Shown in pieces: positions 5,585 through 12,396 of a stretch of DNA of 12,588 nucleotides (position 1 is the stretch's first letter; the number at the start of each line of letters is the position of its first letter). Below the pieces are notes generated by a model. That model had not been told where the DNA came from. It worked only from the letters and a program-made list of their open reading frames with translations, and ran no database searches. The DNA is taken from assembly GCA_035513275.1 (NCBI GenBank), contig DATKCJ010000436.1, positions 1-12,588 of the forward strand, given 5' to 3'. The position numbers and the translations under genes are program-made. Source of the stretch: DATKCJ01 sp035513275 (GTDB lineage: Bacteria; Verrucomicrobiota; Verrucomicrobiia; Opitutales; Opitutaceae).

Positions 5585-8130
5585 CAATAGGTCTTCTCCA
5601 TGGGGGGCGGCGGAACGGACCGCAGCAGGGGTTGCATGGCCCGGCGGCACTCTTCAACAGCTTCGAGTGCGGCGGCGAGCAGTTTGTCCGCGGAGGTGAG
5701 TTCGCCGCGACCGATGGCTTCTTCAAGCGTGCGAAACGCCTTCGACGCCGCGACCATGCCGGCTGTGGAGCTGCTGCCTGCGCCGGTGTGGGCGTGACGC
5801 TTGGCGTCCTCGGTCCGCGCGGACACGAGGGCGGACGTGATTTCGGGCGCGAGCTTGGTGACGCGATCGAAATACATTCGCGCGATGTCTGCGATCGCGG
5901 CCGGGTCGCCTGAGCCGAGTTCGCTGAGCCGCGCACGATCGACGATGCCATCGTCGATCGCGGGTGCCTGGAGCGCGGCGAGTCGTGGCATCCGCGTAGG
6001 GGCGGGGCGCTCGCGCGAGTAGCCCGCGAATTTCTCAAGCACGTCGCGGAAATTCTGCTCGCTCACAGGCTTCGTGAGATGCTCGTCGAAGCCGGCCGCG
6101 AGGCTCGCGGCGGCGTCGCCCGCCATGGCCTTCGCGGTGAGCGCGATGATTGGCTGGCGTTGTTTCGACGGATCGCGGGGTGCAGCAGCCTCGCTGTCGC
6201 GGATGGCGCGGGTGACGGCGAAGCCGTCCATGCCCGGCATCATGAGATCGAGGAAGACGATGTCGAAGCGCCCGTCTTCGTAGCGCTTGAACGCCTCGGA
6301 GCCGTCGGAAACCGCTGTGACGACACAGCCGAGTCGCTCGAGGTAGTTGCGCACGACGCGGCGGTTCACGGGATCGTCGTCGGCCACGAGCACGACGGGC
6401 GATTTTTTTTCAGGCGAACTCGCGGCGGCAACCGTGTCCTTCTTCTCCACGACAGCGGTGCTGCGCATGGGCCTGCGCAGATGATCGAGGAGTGTCGACG
6501 GGCACACGGGCTTGAGGAGAAGTTCGATCGTCACGGTGGAGCGCGATCGCGCCTGCGGCTCAAATGCCATGCCGAGCATTCGGACGGGCTCGCCGGGCAT
6601 GCCCGCGAGTCGGTGGAGCAGGGGAAACGCAGCGAGTTCAGGCAGATCCAGGTCGACGAGGGCGAGACGCAGCGCGCTCTTCTGGCCCAAGGGCCGATCG
6701 AGCCATGCGGAAGCTTCGCTCGTGGTGCGGAATGCGAGCACGTTCATGCTCCAGCGAGTCATCAGGGTTCCCATGATGTTGAGAAGCCTCGGGTTGTCCT
6801 CCACTACGAGCACCGTCTGCCCCTGCAGTTGCGGCTGATCGAGCGTCCACGCCGGAGGCACGGCGTTTGTCACGGCTTGGAGCGGAAGCGTGAAGAAGAA
6901 CGTGCTTCCGCGATTCGGCTCGCTCTCGAACCAGAGCTTGCCACCCATGAGCTCGGCGAGCTGGCGGCTCGTGACCAGGCCGAGGCCCGTGCCACCGTGC
7001 ATCTTGTAGGTGGAAGAGTCTGCCTGGTTGAACGCCTTGAAGAGCCGGTCGCGTTTCTCCTCGGGGATGCCGATGCCCGTGTCACGCACGGCGAACTTCA
7101 GATCGAAGGAGCCGTCGGCGTTGGACGAACTGGAGACGGCGACGACGATCTCGCCGCGCTGCGTGAACTTCAGGCCGTTGCTCACCAGATTGGCGAGCAC
7201 CTGGCGCACGCGCACCGGGTCGGCGCTGATCATGCCGGGCAGGCTCGGATCGATGTCGCAGAAAAGATCGATATGCTTTTCGGCGGCGCGCGCGCTCTGG
7301 CTGCGCAGCGTATCCTCGACGAGCGAGGCGAGTTCCATCGGGCGCACCTCAATCTCGAGTTTGCCCGCCTCGATCTTCGCGAGGTCGAGGAGCTCGTCGG
7401 CGAGCGTGACTGCGTTCTCGGCGCTCTCGACGAGCGTGCGGCTGAGCTCCTGCTGCTCGGGATTAAGATCCGTCTCGAGCAGCAGCCTGCCCAGACCGAT
7501 CACTCCGCTCATCGGCACGCGGATGTCGTGGCTGATGTTTGAGACGTAATCGGAGGTAAGGCGCGCGTTCGACACGGATTCCTCGCGCAAGCGCGCAATC
7601 TCATCTGCGAGCTGGTGGCGCTCCGTGATGTCGGTGAGCAGCAATTGCACTCCGCCGCCGAGCGGCTCGAGCGTGGCGGAGAACCAGTTGTTTCCCGCCG
7701 ACCACTCGTGAGTAGGCTCGCCCTTGCCCGCGAGACAGGTTGCGACGACCGCGGCCGCATCCTCGGGTGCGAGCGCCTGCGGGTTGGGAAGACCGGATGC
7801 CTTTGCGATTTCGTCAGCGGCGGCGTTCCACGAAGTCACCTGGCCGCCGGAATTGAGGCGCAGCATCGGCACCTTGAAATTCGCGACCCGGAGCTTTCGC
7901 GTGCCGTGATGCCCGGCGAACCAGCCGATGGCGATTCCCGCCGCGCCTGCGATCAAGACAAACGCCCACATCGCCAGCCGCTCCCGGTCTGGCAAACCGG
8001 CGGCCTCGTCCGCGGCAAACCCCGACATGCCCGAAAGGCACAACGCCACGACGAACGAAACCCGGACGATCCGGGTTGCTGGACTGGGTTTGCGTAACAC
8101 GGTCGGCGCATTCTCGAAAACTGGACCCAT
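5584..8130 (-). CDS. Tripartite hybrid histidine kinase (PAS-HisKA-HATPase-REC-REC-Hpt)
   Basis: An 848-residue inner-membrane sensor kinase of BarA-like layout. Residues 21-40 are a signal-peptide-like or transmembrane segment ending GFAAD. A second transmembrane helix spans 53-73, leaving only about a dozen residues outside the cytoplasm. A PAS-like region (88-170) leads to the HisKA domain with His201 (SHDIRVP). The ATPase has N-box Asn318 (NLVSNGLKFT), DTGIG (350-354) and GGTGLG (379-384). REC1 (438-552) keeps Glu444-Asp445, Asp493 and Lys540 but has Gly520 where Thr/Ser is usual. REC2 (578-702) is canonical: Asp584-586, Asp628, Thr665, Lys687. The Hpt domain has His781 in AHTGAGSSS. The frame is open to 8334, but that extension crosses REP repeats and its low third-position GC suggests non-coding DNA, so I use ATG 8130; GTG 8100 is also possible. 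The signal sensed is unknown. Confidence 0.92.
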   Translation of the reverse strand: MGPVFENAPTVLRKPSPATRIVRVSFVVALCLSGMSGFAADEAAGLPDRERLAMWAFVLIAGAAGIAIGWFAGHHGTRKLRVANFKVPMLRLNSGGQVTSWNAAADEIAKASGLPNPQALAPEDAAAVVATCLAGKGEPTHEWSAGNNWFSATLEPLGGGVQLLLTDITERHQLADEIARLREESVSNARLTSDYVSNISHDIRVPMSGVIGLGRLLLETDLNPEQQELSRTLVESAENAVTLADELLDLAKIEAGKLEIEVRPMELASLVEDTLRSQSARAAEKHIDLFCDIDPSLPGMISADPVRVRQVLANLVSNGLKFTQRGEIVVAVSSSSNADGSFDLKFAVRDTGIGIPEEKRDRLFKAFNQADSSTYKMHGGTGLGLVTSRQLAELMGGKLWFESEPNRGSTFFFTLPLQAVTNAVPPAWTLDQPQLQGQTVLVVEDNPRLLNIMGTLMTRWSMNVLAFRTTSEASAWLDRPLGQKSALRLALVDLDLPELAAFPLLHRLAGMPGEPVRMLGMAFEPQARSRSTVTIELLLKPVCPSTLLDHLRRPMRSTAVVEKKDTVAAASSPEKKSPVVLVADDDPVNRRVVRNYLERLGCVVTAVSDGSEAFKRYEDGRFDIVFLDLMMPGMDGFAVTRAIRDSEAAAPRDPSKQRQPIIALTAKAMAGDAAASLAAGFDEHLTKPVSEQNFRDVLEKFAGYSRERPAPTRMPRLAALQAPAIDDGIVDRARLSELGSGDPAAIADIARMYFDRVTKLAPEITSALVSARTEDAKRHAHTGAGSSSTAGMVAASKAFRTLEEAIGRGELTSADKLLAAALEAVEECRRAMQPLLRSVPPPPMEKTY
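5593..5599 (-). promoter_or_regulatory. Ribosome binding site of the response regulator
   Basis: GGAGAAG lies inside the last kinase codons, its GGAG 11 nt upstream of the regulator ATG at 5584. The kinase stop TGA and this ATG share one base. This supports the internal start and translational coupling. Confidence 0.55.
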
Positions 8131-8221
8131 TGTTGCAAGCGCGCCCACCTGTGCGCCGATTTTCACAAGCTGCTTAAAGATGTGGCCTTCCGCACGTAAA
8201 ACACCTTCGAAAGCCTTTATG

Positions 8222-8282
8222 GTAGGTGGCGCGCTTGCCGCGCCACGGGGACGCGGAGTTGCGCGGCAAGCGCGCCACCTAC
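8222..8282. repeat. Inverted pair of REP hairpins forming a 22-bp perfect inverted repeat
   Basis: Bases 8222-8243 and 8261-8282 are perfect reverse complements (22 bp) around a 17-nt spacer, and the ends are GTAG and CTAC. Each half also folds alone: GTGGCGCG-CTTGC-CGCGCCAC (8226-8246, perfect 8 bp) and GTTGCGCG-GCAAG-CGCGCCAC (8258-8278, one mismatch). This is the layout of a BIME-like pair of REPs in opposite orientation. It lies between the ABC exporter stop (8350) and the kinase start (8130), so it probably works as a 3' mRNA structure for the exporter transcript. Confidence 0.85.
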
Positions 8283-8302
8283 AAGGGAGCCACGACACCG
8301 GA

Positions 8303-8339
8303 GTTGCGCTGCTCTGTCGGCTAGCAGAGCGCAACCTAC
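8303..8339. repeat. Third REP hairpin after the exporter operon
   Basis: GTTGCGCT (8303-8310) pairs with AGCGCAAC (8328-8335), followed by CTAC (8336-8339); read on the minus strand it is GTAG plus a hairpin. GCTCTG (8311-8316) can alternatively pair with CAGAGC (8325-8330). It begins 10 bp after the stop of the second ABC gene on that strand. With the pair at 8222-8282 it makes a cluster of three hairpins, two facing one way and one the other. Confidence 0.7.
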
Positions 8340-8349
8340 AGGGAAGTTA

Positions 8350-10212
8350 TCACACCGCCGCCGCGCTGCCCTCGATCACCGCTTCCTCGCGTTCGCGTTG
8401 GAACTGGTTTGTGTAGAGCGCGAAGTAATGGCCGCGCGCGCGGATGAGCGAGGCGTGGTCGCCGCTCTCCTCGATCTTGCCCTTGTTGATGACCAAGATT
8501 CGCGACGCGCGACGGATCGTGGAGAGTCGGTGTGCGATGACGACGCTGATACGCCCGGCCATCACCTGCGCGAGGCCGTCTTGAATCAAGTGCTCGGTCT
8601 CCGTGTCGATCGACGAGGTGGCCTCGTCCATCACGAACACCTGCGGGTCGCTGAGCAGCGCGCGCGCGAACGACACGAGCTGCTTCTGGCCCGTTGAGAG
8701 CCTGTTGCCGCCTTCGCCGGCCTCGGTGCTGTAGCCTTTCTCCATCGCGCGGATGAAGCCGTCGGCGTTCACGAGCTTTGCGGCGCGCGCGACATCGTCG
8801 TCGCTCGCCGCGAGCCGGCCATAGCGAATATTCTCGCCGATGGTGCCCTTGAAGAGGTGTGGCGTCTGCAACACTATGCCGAGGTTCGACTGCAGCCATT
8901 GCAGGCTGCGCTTCCGATAGTCGATGCCATCGATGAGGATCTCGCCCTTTGTCGGTTCGTAGAAACGGCACAGCAATCCGACGATGGTCGTCTTGCCACC
9001 GCCGCTCGGACCGACGAGTGCGATCGTCGCGCCGGCGGGGATCGTGAGGTTGAAATCCTCAAGCACGGGCGGGCCGTCGCCGTAGGCGAAGGTCACATTG
9101 CGAAACTCGATCGTGCCGATGCGCGAGGGCATGCCGTCGATCGCGACCCCTGGCTGCGGGCCGGTCGCGCGCGCGGCCTCGATCCGCGCGAGCACCTCGG
9201 GCGAGTCCTTGATCTGTGGCACGGTTGCGAGCAGTCCCATCACGCGCTCTCCGGCAGCCTGTGCCGACTGCATCTGCGTGAGCACGCTGGCCATCTGGTT
9301 GATCGGATTGAAGAACTGGCCCGCGTAGCTGATGAATGCCACGAGCGTGCCCAGCGTGATAATTTCCGCGAGGTAGCCCTCGCCGCCGCGCCACAGCGCG
9401 AGCCCGGCCGCGACACTGCCGAGCGTGAGCACGAGCGGGATGTAGACGGCGGACTGCACGGCGTTGCGCACCGAGGAGGCGAACATCTTCCCGGAAAGCC
9501 CTTCGAACTCCCCGAGATTTTCGCGCTCGCGCACGAGGGTCTTCGTTGTGCGCACGCCGGTGATGCTCTCGTTGTAGGCTGCGGTGATTTGCGAGTTGAA
9601 CTTGCGGATGTCGCGCGCGCTTAGGATCAGCTTGCGCTGGAAATAGGCGCTCAACACTGCGAGCGGCGGCAGCACGCACAGCACGAGGAGGCCGAGCTTG
9701 AAATTGAGCCACAGGAGCGCGCACGAGATCATCACCACGAGGCTCGACGACCAAAGCAAATCGACCGCTCCCCACGCGATGACGCGTGAAAGCCGGTCGC
9801 AGTCCGACGTGAGCCGCGAGATGAGCCAGCCGACTGGCCTCGTGTCGAAGAACGCAAACTCGAGCTCCTGCAGACGCGCGAAGCACGCCTTGCGGATATC
9901 GTGGCCCATATTGTTCGACAGCGTCCCGGCCATCGTGATGAACGTCCACACGCCGACGGACAGCACGGTGGCGACGATCGTGTAGGCGATCGCGTATTGC
10001 ACGAGATGCGCGCCGCCGTGCAGTGTGGCGTCGTCGATCACCCACTTCGTGAGGAGCGCGAACGACGCGTCGGCCATCGCGATGAGAATGCAGGAGCTCG
10101 CGAGCCACGCGAGGATCCGCGGATGCGCCAGTGCGTGCCGGAAGATTTTGCGCCAGAGGCCTAGGTCGAGCTTCGGCTTGAACTCGTCCTCCATGTGGAT
10201 GTCTGCGCTCAT
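8350..10212 (-). CDS. ABC exporter half-transporter, second subunit (catalytic Walker B, altered signature)
   Basis: A 620-residue type IV ABC exporter subunit: an N-terminal six-helix membrane domain (about 35-330) and a C-terminal ATPase (about 365-600). Walker A is GPSGGGKTT (401-409, Lys407). The Q-loop is Gln449. The signature is LSTGQ (505-509), with Thr where Gly is usual. Walker B is VFVMDE with catalytic Glu530, and the H-loop is His561. It should dimerise with the upstream gene product to drive efflux of a drug, lipid or peptide; the substrate cannot be read from sequence. The altered signature would complete the partner's degenerate ATP site. The frame stays open to 10773, inside the upstream gene. 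The ATG at 10212 overlaps the partner's stop (ATGA, 4 nt), follows an AGAGG site 7 nt upstream and gives a normal exporter start, so it is chosen. REP hairpins follow the stop. Confidence 0.94.
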   Translation of the reverse strand: MSADIHMEDEFKPKLDLGLWRKIFRHALAHPRILAWLASSCILIAMADASFALLTKWVIDDATLHGGAHLVQYAIAYTIVATVLSVGVWTFITMAGTLSNNMGHDIRKACFARLQELEFAFFDTRPVGWLISRLTSDCDRLSRVIAWGAVDLLWSSSLVVMISCALLWLNFKLGLLVLCVLPPLAVLSAYFQRKLILSARDIRKFNSQITAAYNESITGVRTTKTLVRERENLGEFEGLSGKMFASSVRNAVQSAVYIPLVLTLGSVAAGLALWRGGEGYLAEIITLGTLVAFISYAGQFFNPINQMASVLTQMQSAQAAGERVMGLLATVPQIKDSPEVLARIEAARATGPQPGVAIDGMPSRIGTIEFRNVTFAYGDGPPVLEDFNLTIPAGATIALVGPSGGGKTTIVGLLCRFYEPTKGEILIDGIDYRKRSLQWLQSNLGIVLQTPHLFKGTIGENIRYGRLAASDDDVARAAKLVNADGFIRAMEKGYSTEAGEGGNRLSTGQKQLVSFARALLSDPQVFVMDEATSSIDTETEHLIQDGLAQVMAGRISVVIAHRLSTIRRASRILVINKGKIEESGDHASLIRARGHYFALYTNQFQREREEAVIEGSAAAV

Positions 10213-12047
10213 GATGTTACCTCTTTCTGTGTCTCGGATTCGCGCACTTCGCCGGCGAAGTCGTCCTCGAGCGAGGTCTGGATCTGCCAGAGCCTGCGAT
10301 AGAGTCCCTCCGCTGCGGCGAGCTCGGCATGAGTGCCGCTCTGGATGATGCGACCCTTGTCGAGCACGATGACACGGTCCGCGGCGGCAAGCGTCGAGAG
10401 ACGGTGCGCGATGACGAGCGTGGTGCGGATGCCGCGGCGGCTCTGCAGTGCGCCGAGGATCACCGACTCGGTCTCGCTGTCGACGGCGCTCAGCGCGTCG
10501 TCGAGGATGAGCACAGGTGGGTCGCGCAGCACGGCGCGTGCGATGGCGACGCGCTGGCGCTGGCCGCCGGAGAGCGTGATGCCCCGCTCGCCGATCATCG
10601 TGTCGTAGCCATGCGGGAAAGCAGTGATCGTGTCGTGGATGTGCGCGGCCTTGGCGGCGCCCGCGATCGCGTCCTCGTCTGCGGAACCTTTGCCGAGGCG
10701 GATATTTTCGCGCAGCGACTTCGAATAGAGGAAAGGCTCCTGCATGACGACGGAGAGCTGGCCGCGCACCCACTTGCGCGGGAGCTCGGAGAGTTCGTGG
10801 CTGTCGAGTCGCACCGAGCCTTCGGTGTAGTCGTAGAGCCGCAGCAGCACGTGGATGAGCGTGGACTTGCCCGCGCCCGACGGGCCAAGGATCGCGAGCG
10901 TCTCGCCGGGTCGCACGTCGAACGAGATTCCGTTGAGCGCGGCGACGTCGCCCGCGTGCTTGAAGCTGAGATCACGCACCGTGATCGCGCCGGTGAGCGG
11001 CTGCGCCGGAGCCGGCGAAGCGGGTTCGGATTCCTCGACCTCGCCGAGGATGTCGTTGAGCCGGCCGAGCGCGACCTGCGCTTTGCCGAGATCCGTGAGG
11101 ATGCGGCCCATGTGGCGCACGGGCCATAGGAGCATGTTGAGGTAGGCGAGGAACGCGAAGAGCGAGCCGACCGAGAGTTCGCCGCGTGTGATGAACCACG
11201 CGCCGCTGATCAGCACGAGACCGTTCTGCGTGAGACAGATCATGTCCGATGGCGACCAGAACCACGCCATGAGGCGTATGAGTCGCAGGTTGGTGTCGCG
11301 GTAGCGCGCGTTGGGCCCGGCGAATTTTTCCTTCTCGTGTTCCTGCCGCGCGAAGGCGCGCACGACGCGGATGCCGGTGAGGTTTTCCTGGATCAAACCG
11401 GTGAGCGCGCCCTCGGCCTCGTCGGACTCCTTGAAGACGTGCTTCACGCGCCGCATGTAGAAGTAGCTGTAGGCCACGATCGGCGGGATGAGCACGAACG
11501 AGATCAGCGTCATTCGCTTGTCGATCATCAGCATGAGCGGGATCGCGGTGAGCGTGAGGATGACGGCGTTGCCGATTTCGACCACCTGCACGGAGAGGAA
11601 AAGGCGGATCGTTTCGACGTCGGACGTGCAACGCTGCACGAGGTCGCCGGTCTCGGCCTTGTCGTGGTACCGGGCGGGGAGGTGATTGAGGTGGTTGTAG
11701 AGCCGGTTCTTCAACCCGCGCGCGATGCCGTCGGATGCGAGTGAGGCGTGCCTGCCCTTGAGGTAGGTGAACAGGCCGGCGACGATCGTGAGCGCAACCA
11801 TCGCGATCGCGCCGACCCAGAGGTGCGCGCGCAGATAGTCGGCACCGCCGAGCAGCCGCAGAACGAGGCCGGGTTCGCCGGGCGCTGTGTCGCCGCCGAG
11901 CGCGAAGTCGATCGTCACCTTGCCGACGAACGGCACGAGGTAGTTGAAAAACGTGGCGAAGATGAGCGCGAGGATGGCACCGCCGAATCGGAGGCGGTGG
12001 CCGCGCATCAAGTGCCAGGGATGTGAATGTGTAAGAGAGGGGGACAT
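10209..12047 (-). CDS. ABC exporter half-transporter, first subunit (Asp in place of catalytic Glu)
   Basis: A 612-residue subunit with six predicted membrane helices (about 20-320) and a C-terminal ATPase. Walker A is GPSGAGKST (388-396, Lys394). The Q-loop is Gln436, and the signature LSGGQ (492-496) is canonical. Walker B is VLILDD, so Asp517 replaces the catalytic Glu. The H-loop is His548. This is the pattern of the degenerate-site subunit of heterodimeric exporters such as BmrCD, TM287/288 and TmrAB (family knowledge). With the downstream subunit it should hold one degenerate site (its own Walker motifs plus the partner's LSTGQ) and one active site. It is the first gene of a two-gene operon. 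ATG 12047 has no clear Shine-Dalgarno site; the alternative Met14 is possible. The 332 bp upstream hold a possible leader ORF and several hairpins, so attenuation-type control is conceivable. Confidence 0.94.
   Translation of the reverse strand: MSPSLTHSHPWHLMRGHRLRFGGAILALIFATFFNYLVPFVGKVTIDFALGGDTAPGEPGLVLRLLGGADYLRAHLWVGAIAMVALTIVAGLFTYLKGRHASLASDGIARGLKNRLYNHLNHLPARYHDKAETGDLVQRCTSDVETIRLFLSVQVVEIGNAVILTLTAIPLMLMIDKRMTLISFVLIPPIVAYSYFYMRRVKHVFKESDEAEGALTGLIQENLTGIRVVRAFARQEHEKEKFAGPNARYRDTNLRLIRLMAWFWSPSDMICLTQNGLVLISGAWFITRGELSVGSLFAFLAYLNMLLWPVRHMGRILTDLGKAQVALGRLNDILGEVEESEPASPAPAQPLTGAITVRDLSFKHAGDVAALNGISFDVRPGETLAILGPSGAGKSTLIHVLLRLYDYTEGSVRLDSHELSELPRKWVRGQLSVVMQEPFLYSKSLRENIRLGKGSADEDAIAGAAKAAHIHDTITAFPHGYDTMIGERGITLSGGQRQRVAIARAVLRDPPVLILDDALSAVDSETESVILGALQSRRGIRTTLVIAHRLSTLAAADRVIVLDKGRIIQSGTHAELAAAEGLYRRLWQIQTSLEDDFAGEVRESETQKEVTS
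10220..10224 (-). promoter_or_regulatory. Shine-Dalgarno site of the second ABC subunit
   Basis: AGAGG on the minus strand, 7 nt before the ATG at 10212 and inside the end of the upstream gene. It decides the start of the second subunit and is one of the few clear ribosome binding sites in the window. Confidence 0.7.
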
Positions 12048-12126
12048 TGTCGGGAGTGCATGCAGGTTGTCGTGCTCACGCCGCCTTTGTTGGAGGCCGG
12101 ACCGAGCGCCTGAGACATGAACGGCT

Positions 12127-12152
12127 GCCCGGACCGGACACTTCCGGCGGGC
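12127..12152 (-). other. Strong bulged hairpin in the exporter leader
   Basis: On the minus strand GCCCG+CCGGA, loop AGTG, then TCCGG+TC+CGGGC gives 10 bp of GC-rich stem with one 2-nt bulge. No T-run follows, so it is not a standard intrinsic terminator. It sits about 80 bp upstream of the first ABC start codon and 7 bp below the hairpin that holds the leader ORF stop. Confidence 0.45.
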
Positions 12153-12158
12153 GCGAAA

Positions 12159-12177
12159 CCGACGGCTAAATCGTCGG
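12159..12177 (-). other. Hairpin carrying the leader ORF stop codon in its loop
   Basis: CCGACG and CGTCGG pair over 6 bp with a 7-nt loop (ATTTAGC on the minus strand). The loop contains the TAG that ends the 24-codon ORF at 12166-12240. A ribosome at that stop would prevent this hairpin from forming. Confidence 0.4.
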
Positions 12178-12240
12178 AGACCAGCCCGTCCGCAAGCTCA
12201 ACGCGATCGGCTGTTCGATATGGAGCTTCGTGCGGGTCAT
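12166..12240 (-). CDS. Possible 24-residue leader peptide upstream of the ABC exporter genes
   Basis: ATG at 12240 follows AAGGAA (12251-12246) with a 5-nt spacer, one of the best Shine-Dalgarno matches in the window. The ORF encodes 24 residues beginning MTRTKLHIEQ and ending GWSPTI, then TAG in the loop of a hairpin. Third-position GC is about 19 of 23 codons against 10 of 23 at first positions, a coding-like periodicity. It matches no protein I know and has no membrane segment. By analogy, the heterodimeric exporter genes bmrCD of Bacillus subtilis are controlled through a leader ORF (bmrB), so a leader role is possible here, but that is inference. It could also be a chance ORF or a remnant of a lost gene. 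Confidence 0.3.
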   Translation of the reverse strand: MTRTKLHIEQPIALSLRTGWSPTI

Positions 12241-12280
12241 CGGGATTCCTTGGTCGGGGGTTCGCGCAGAGCGAATCCCG
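12241..12280. promoter_or_regulatory. Inverted repeat overlapping the leader ORF ribosome binding site
   Basis: CGGGATTC (12241-12248) and GAATCCCG (12273-12280) are perfect 8-bp inverted repeats 24 nt apart. The proximal arm covers part of the AAGGAA site and the bases just before the leader ATG. The distal arm also overlaps a competing 5-bp hairpin TTCGC-GCAGA-GCGAA (12261-12275). The two folds exclude each other, so the ribosome site could be exposed in one and partly paired in the other. The function is inferred only. Confidence 0.4.
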
Positions 12281-12332
12281 CGGCACAATCGAGCGCAAGC
12301 CAAGATTCTGGGGAAAATGGGGGCAGGCCCGT

Positions 12333-12396
12333 TTAGGTTGCGCAGGTCTCCGACCTGCGAGATCGGATGTCTTGGCGGGTCAGAGACCCGCCCTAC
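12333..12396. repeat. Double-hairpin REP element overlapping the esterase stop codon
   Basis: Hairpin CGCAGGTC-TCC-GACCTGCG (12341-12359) and hairpin GGCGGGTC-AGA-GACCCGCC (12374-12392) are both perfect 8-bp stems with the same cores as the element at 4372-4420. CTAC (12393-12396) abuts the second hairpin, giving GTAG on the minus strand. The left end reads TTAG (12333-12336), apparently decayed. The hairpins are 14 nt apart here against 2 nt at 4372. The stop TGA of the esterase gene (12382-12380) lies within the second hairpin. Confidence 0.75.

Noticed and set aside
4221..6038. 605-codon minus-strand frame overlapping the regulator and kinase end
   Set aside because: It is out of frame with the receiver and Hpt domains that are clearly encoded, and is low-complexity Arg/Pro-rich, typical of a shadow.
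6079..7542. 487-codon open frame on the plus strand
   Set aside because: It is antisense to the kinase PAS, HATPase and receiver regions, resembles no family, and is the usual shadow frame of a GC-rich gene.
8150..8205. Possible promoter TTTACG-N17-TTAAGC upstream of the kinase on the minus strand
   Set aside because: Poor match at the -10 position and no independent support.
8131..8334. N-terminal extension of the kinase to 8334
   Set aside because: It crosses two REP elements and its codons next to ATG 8130 have low third-position GC, so it is most likely untranslated leader.
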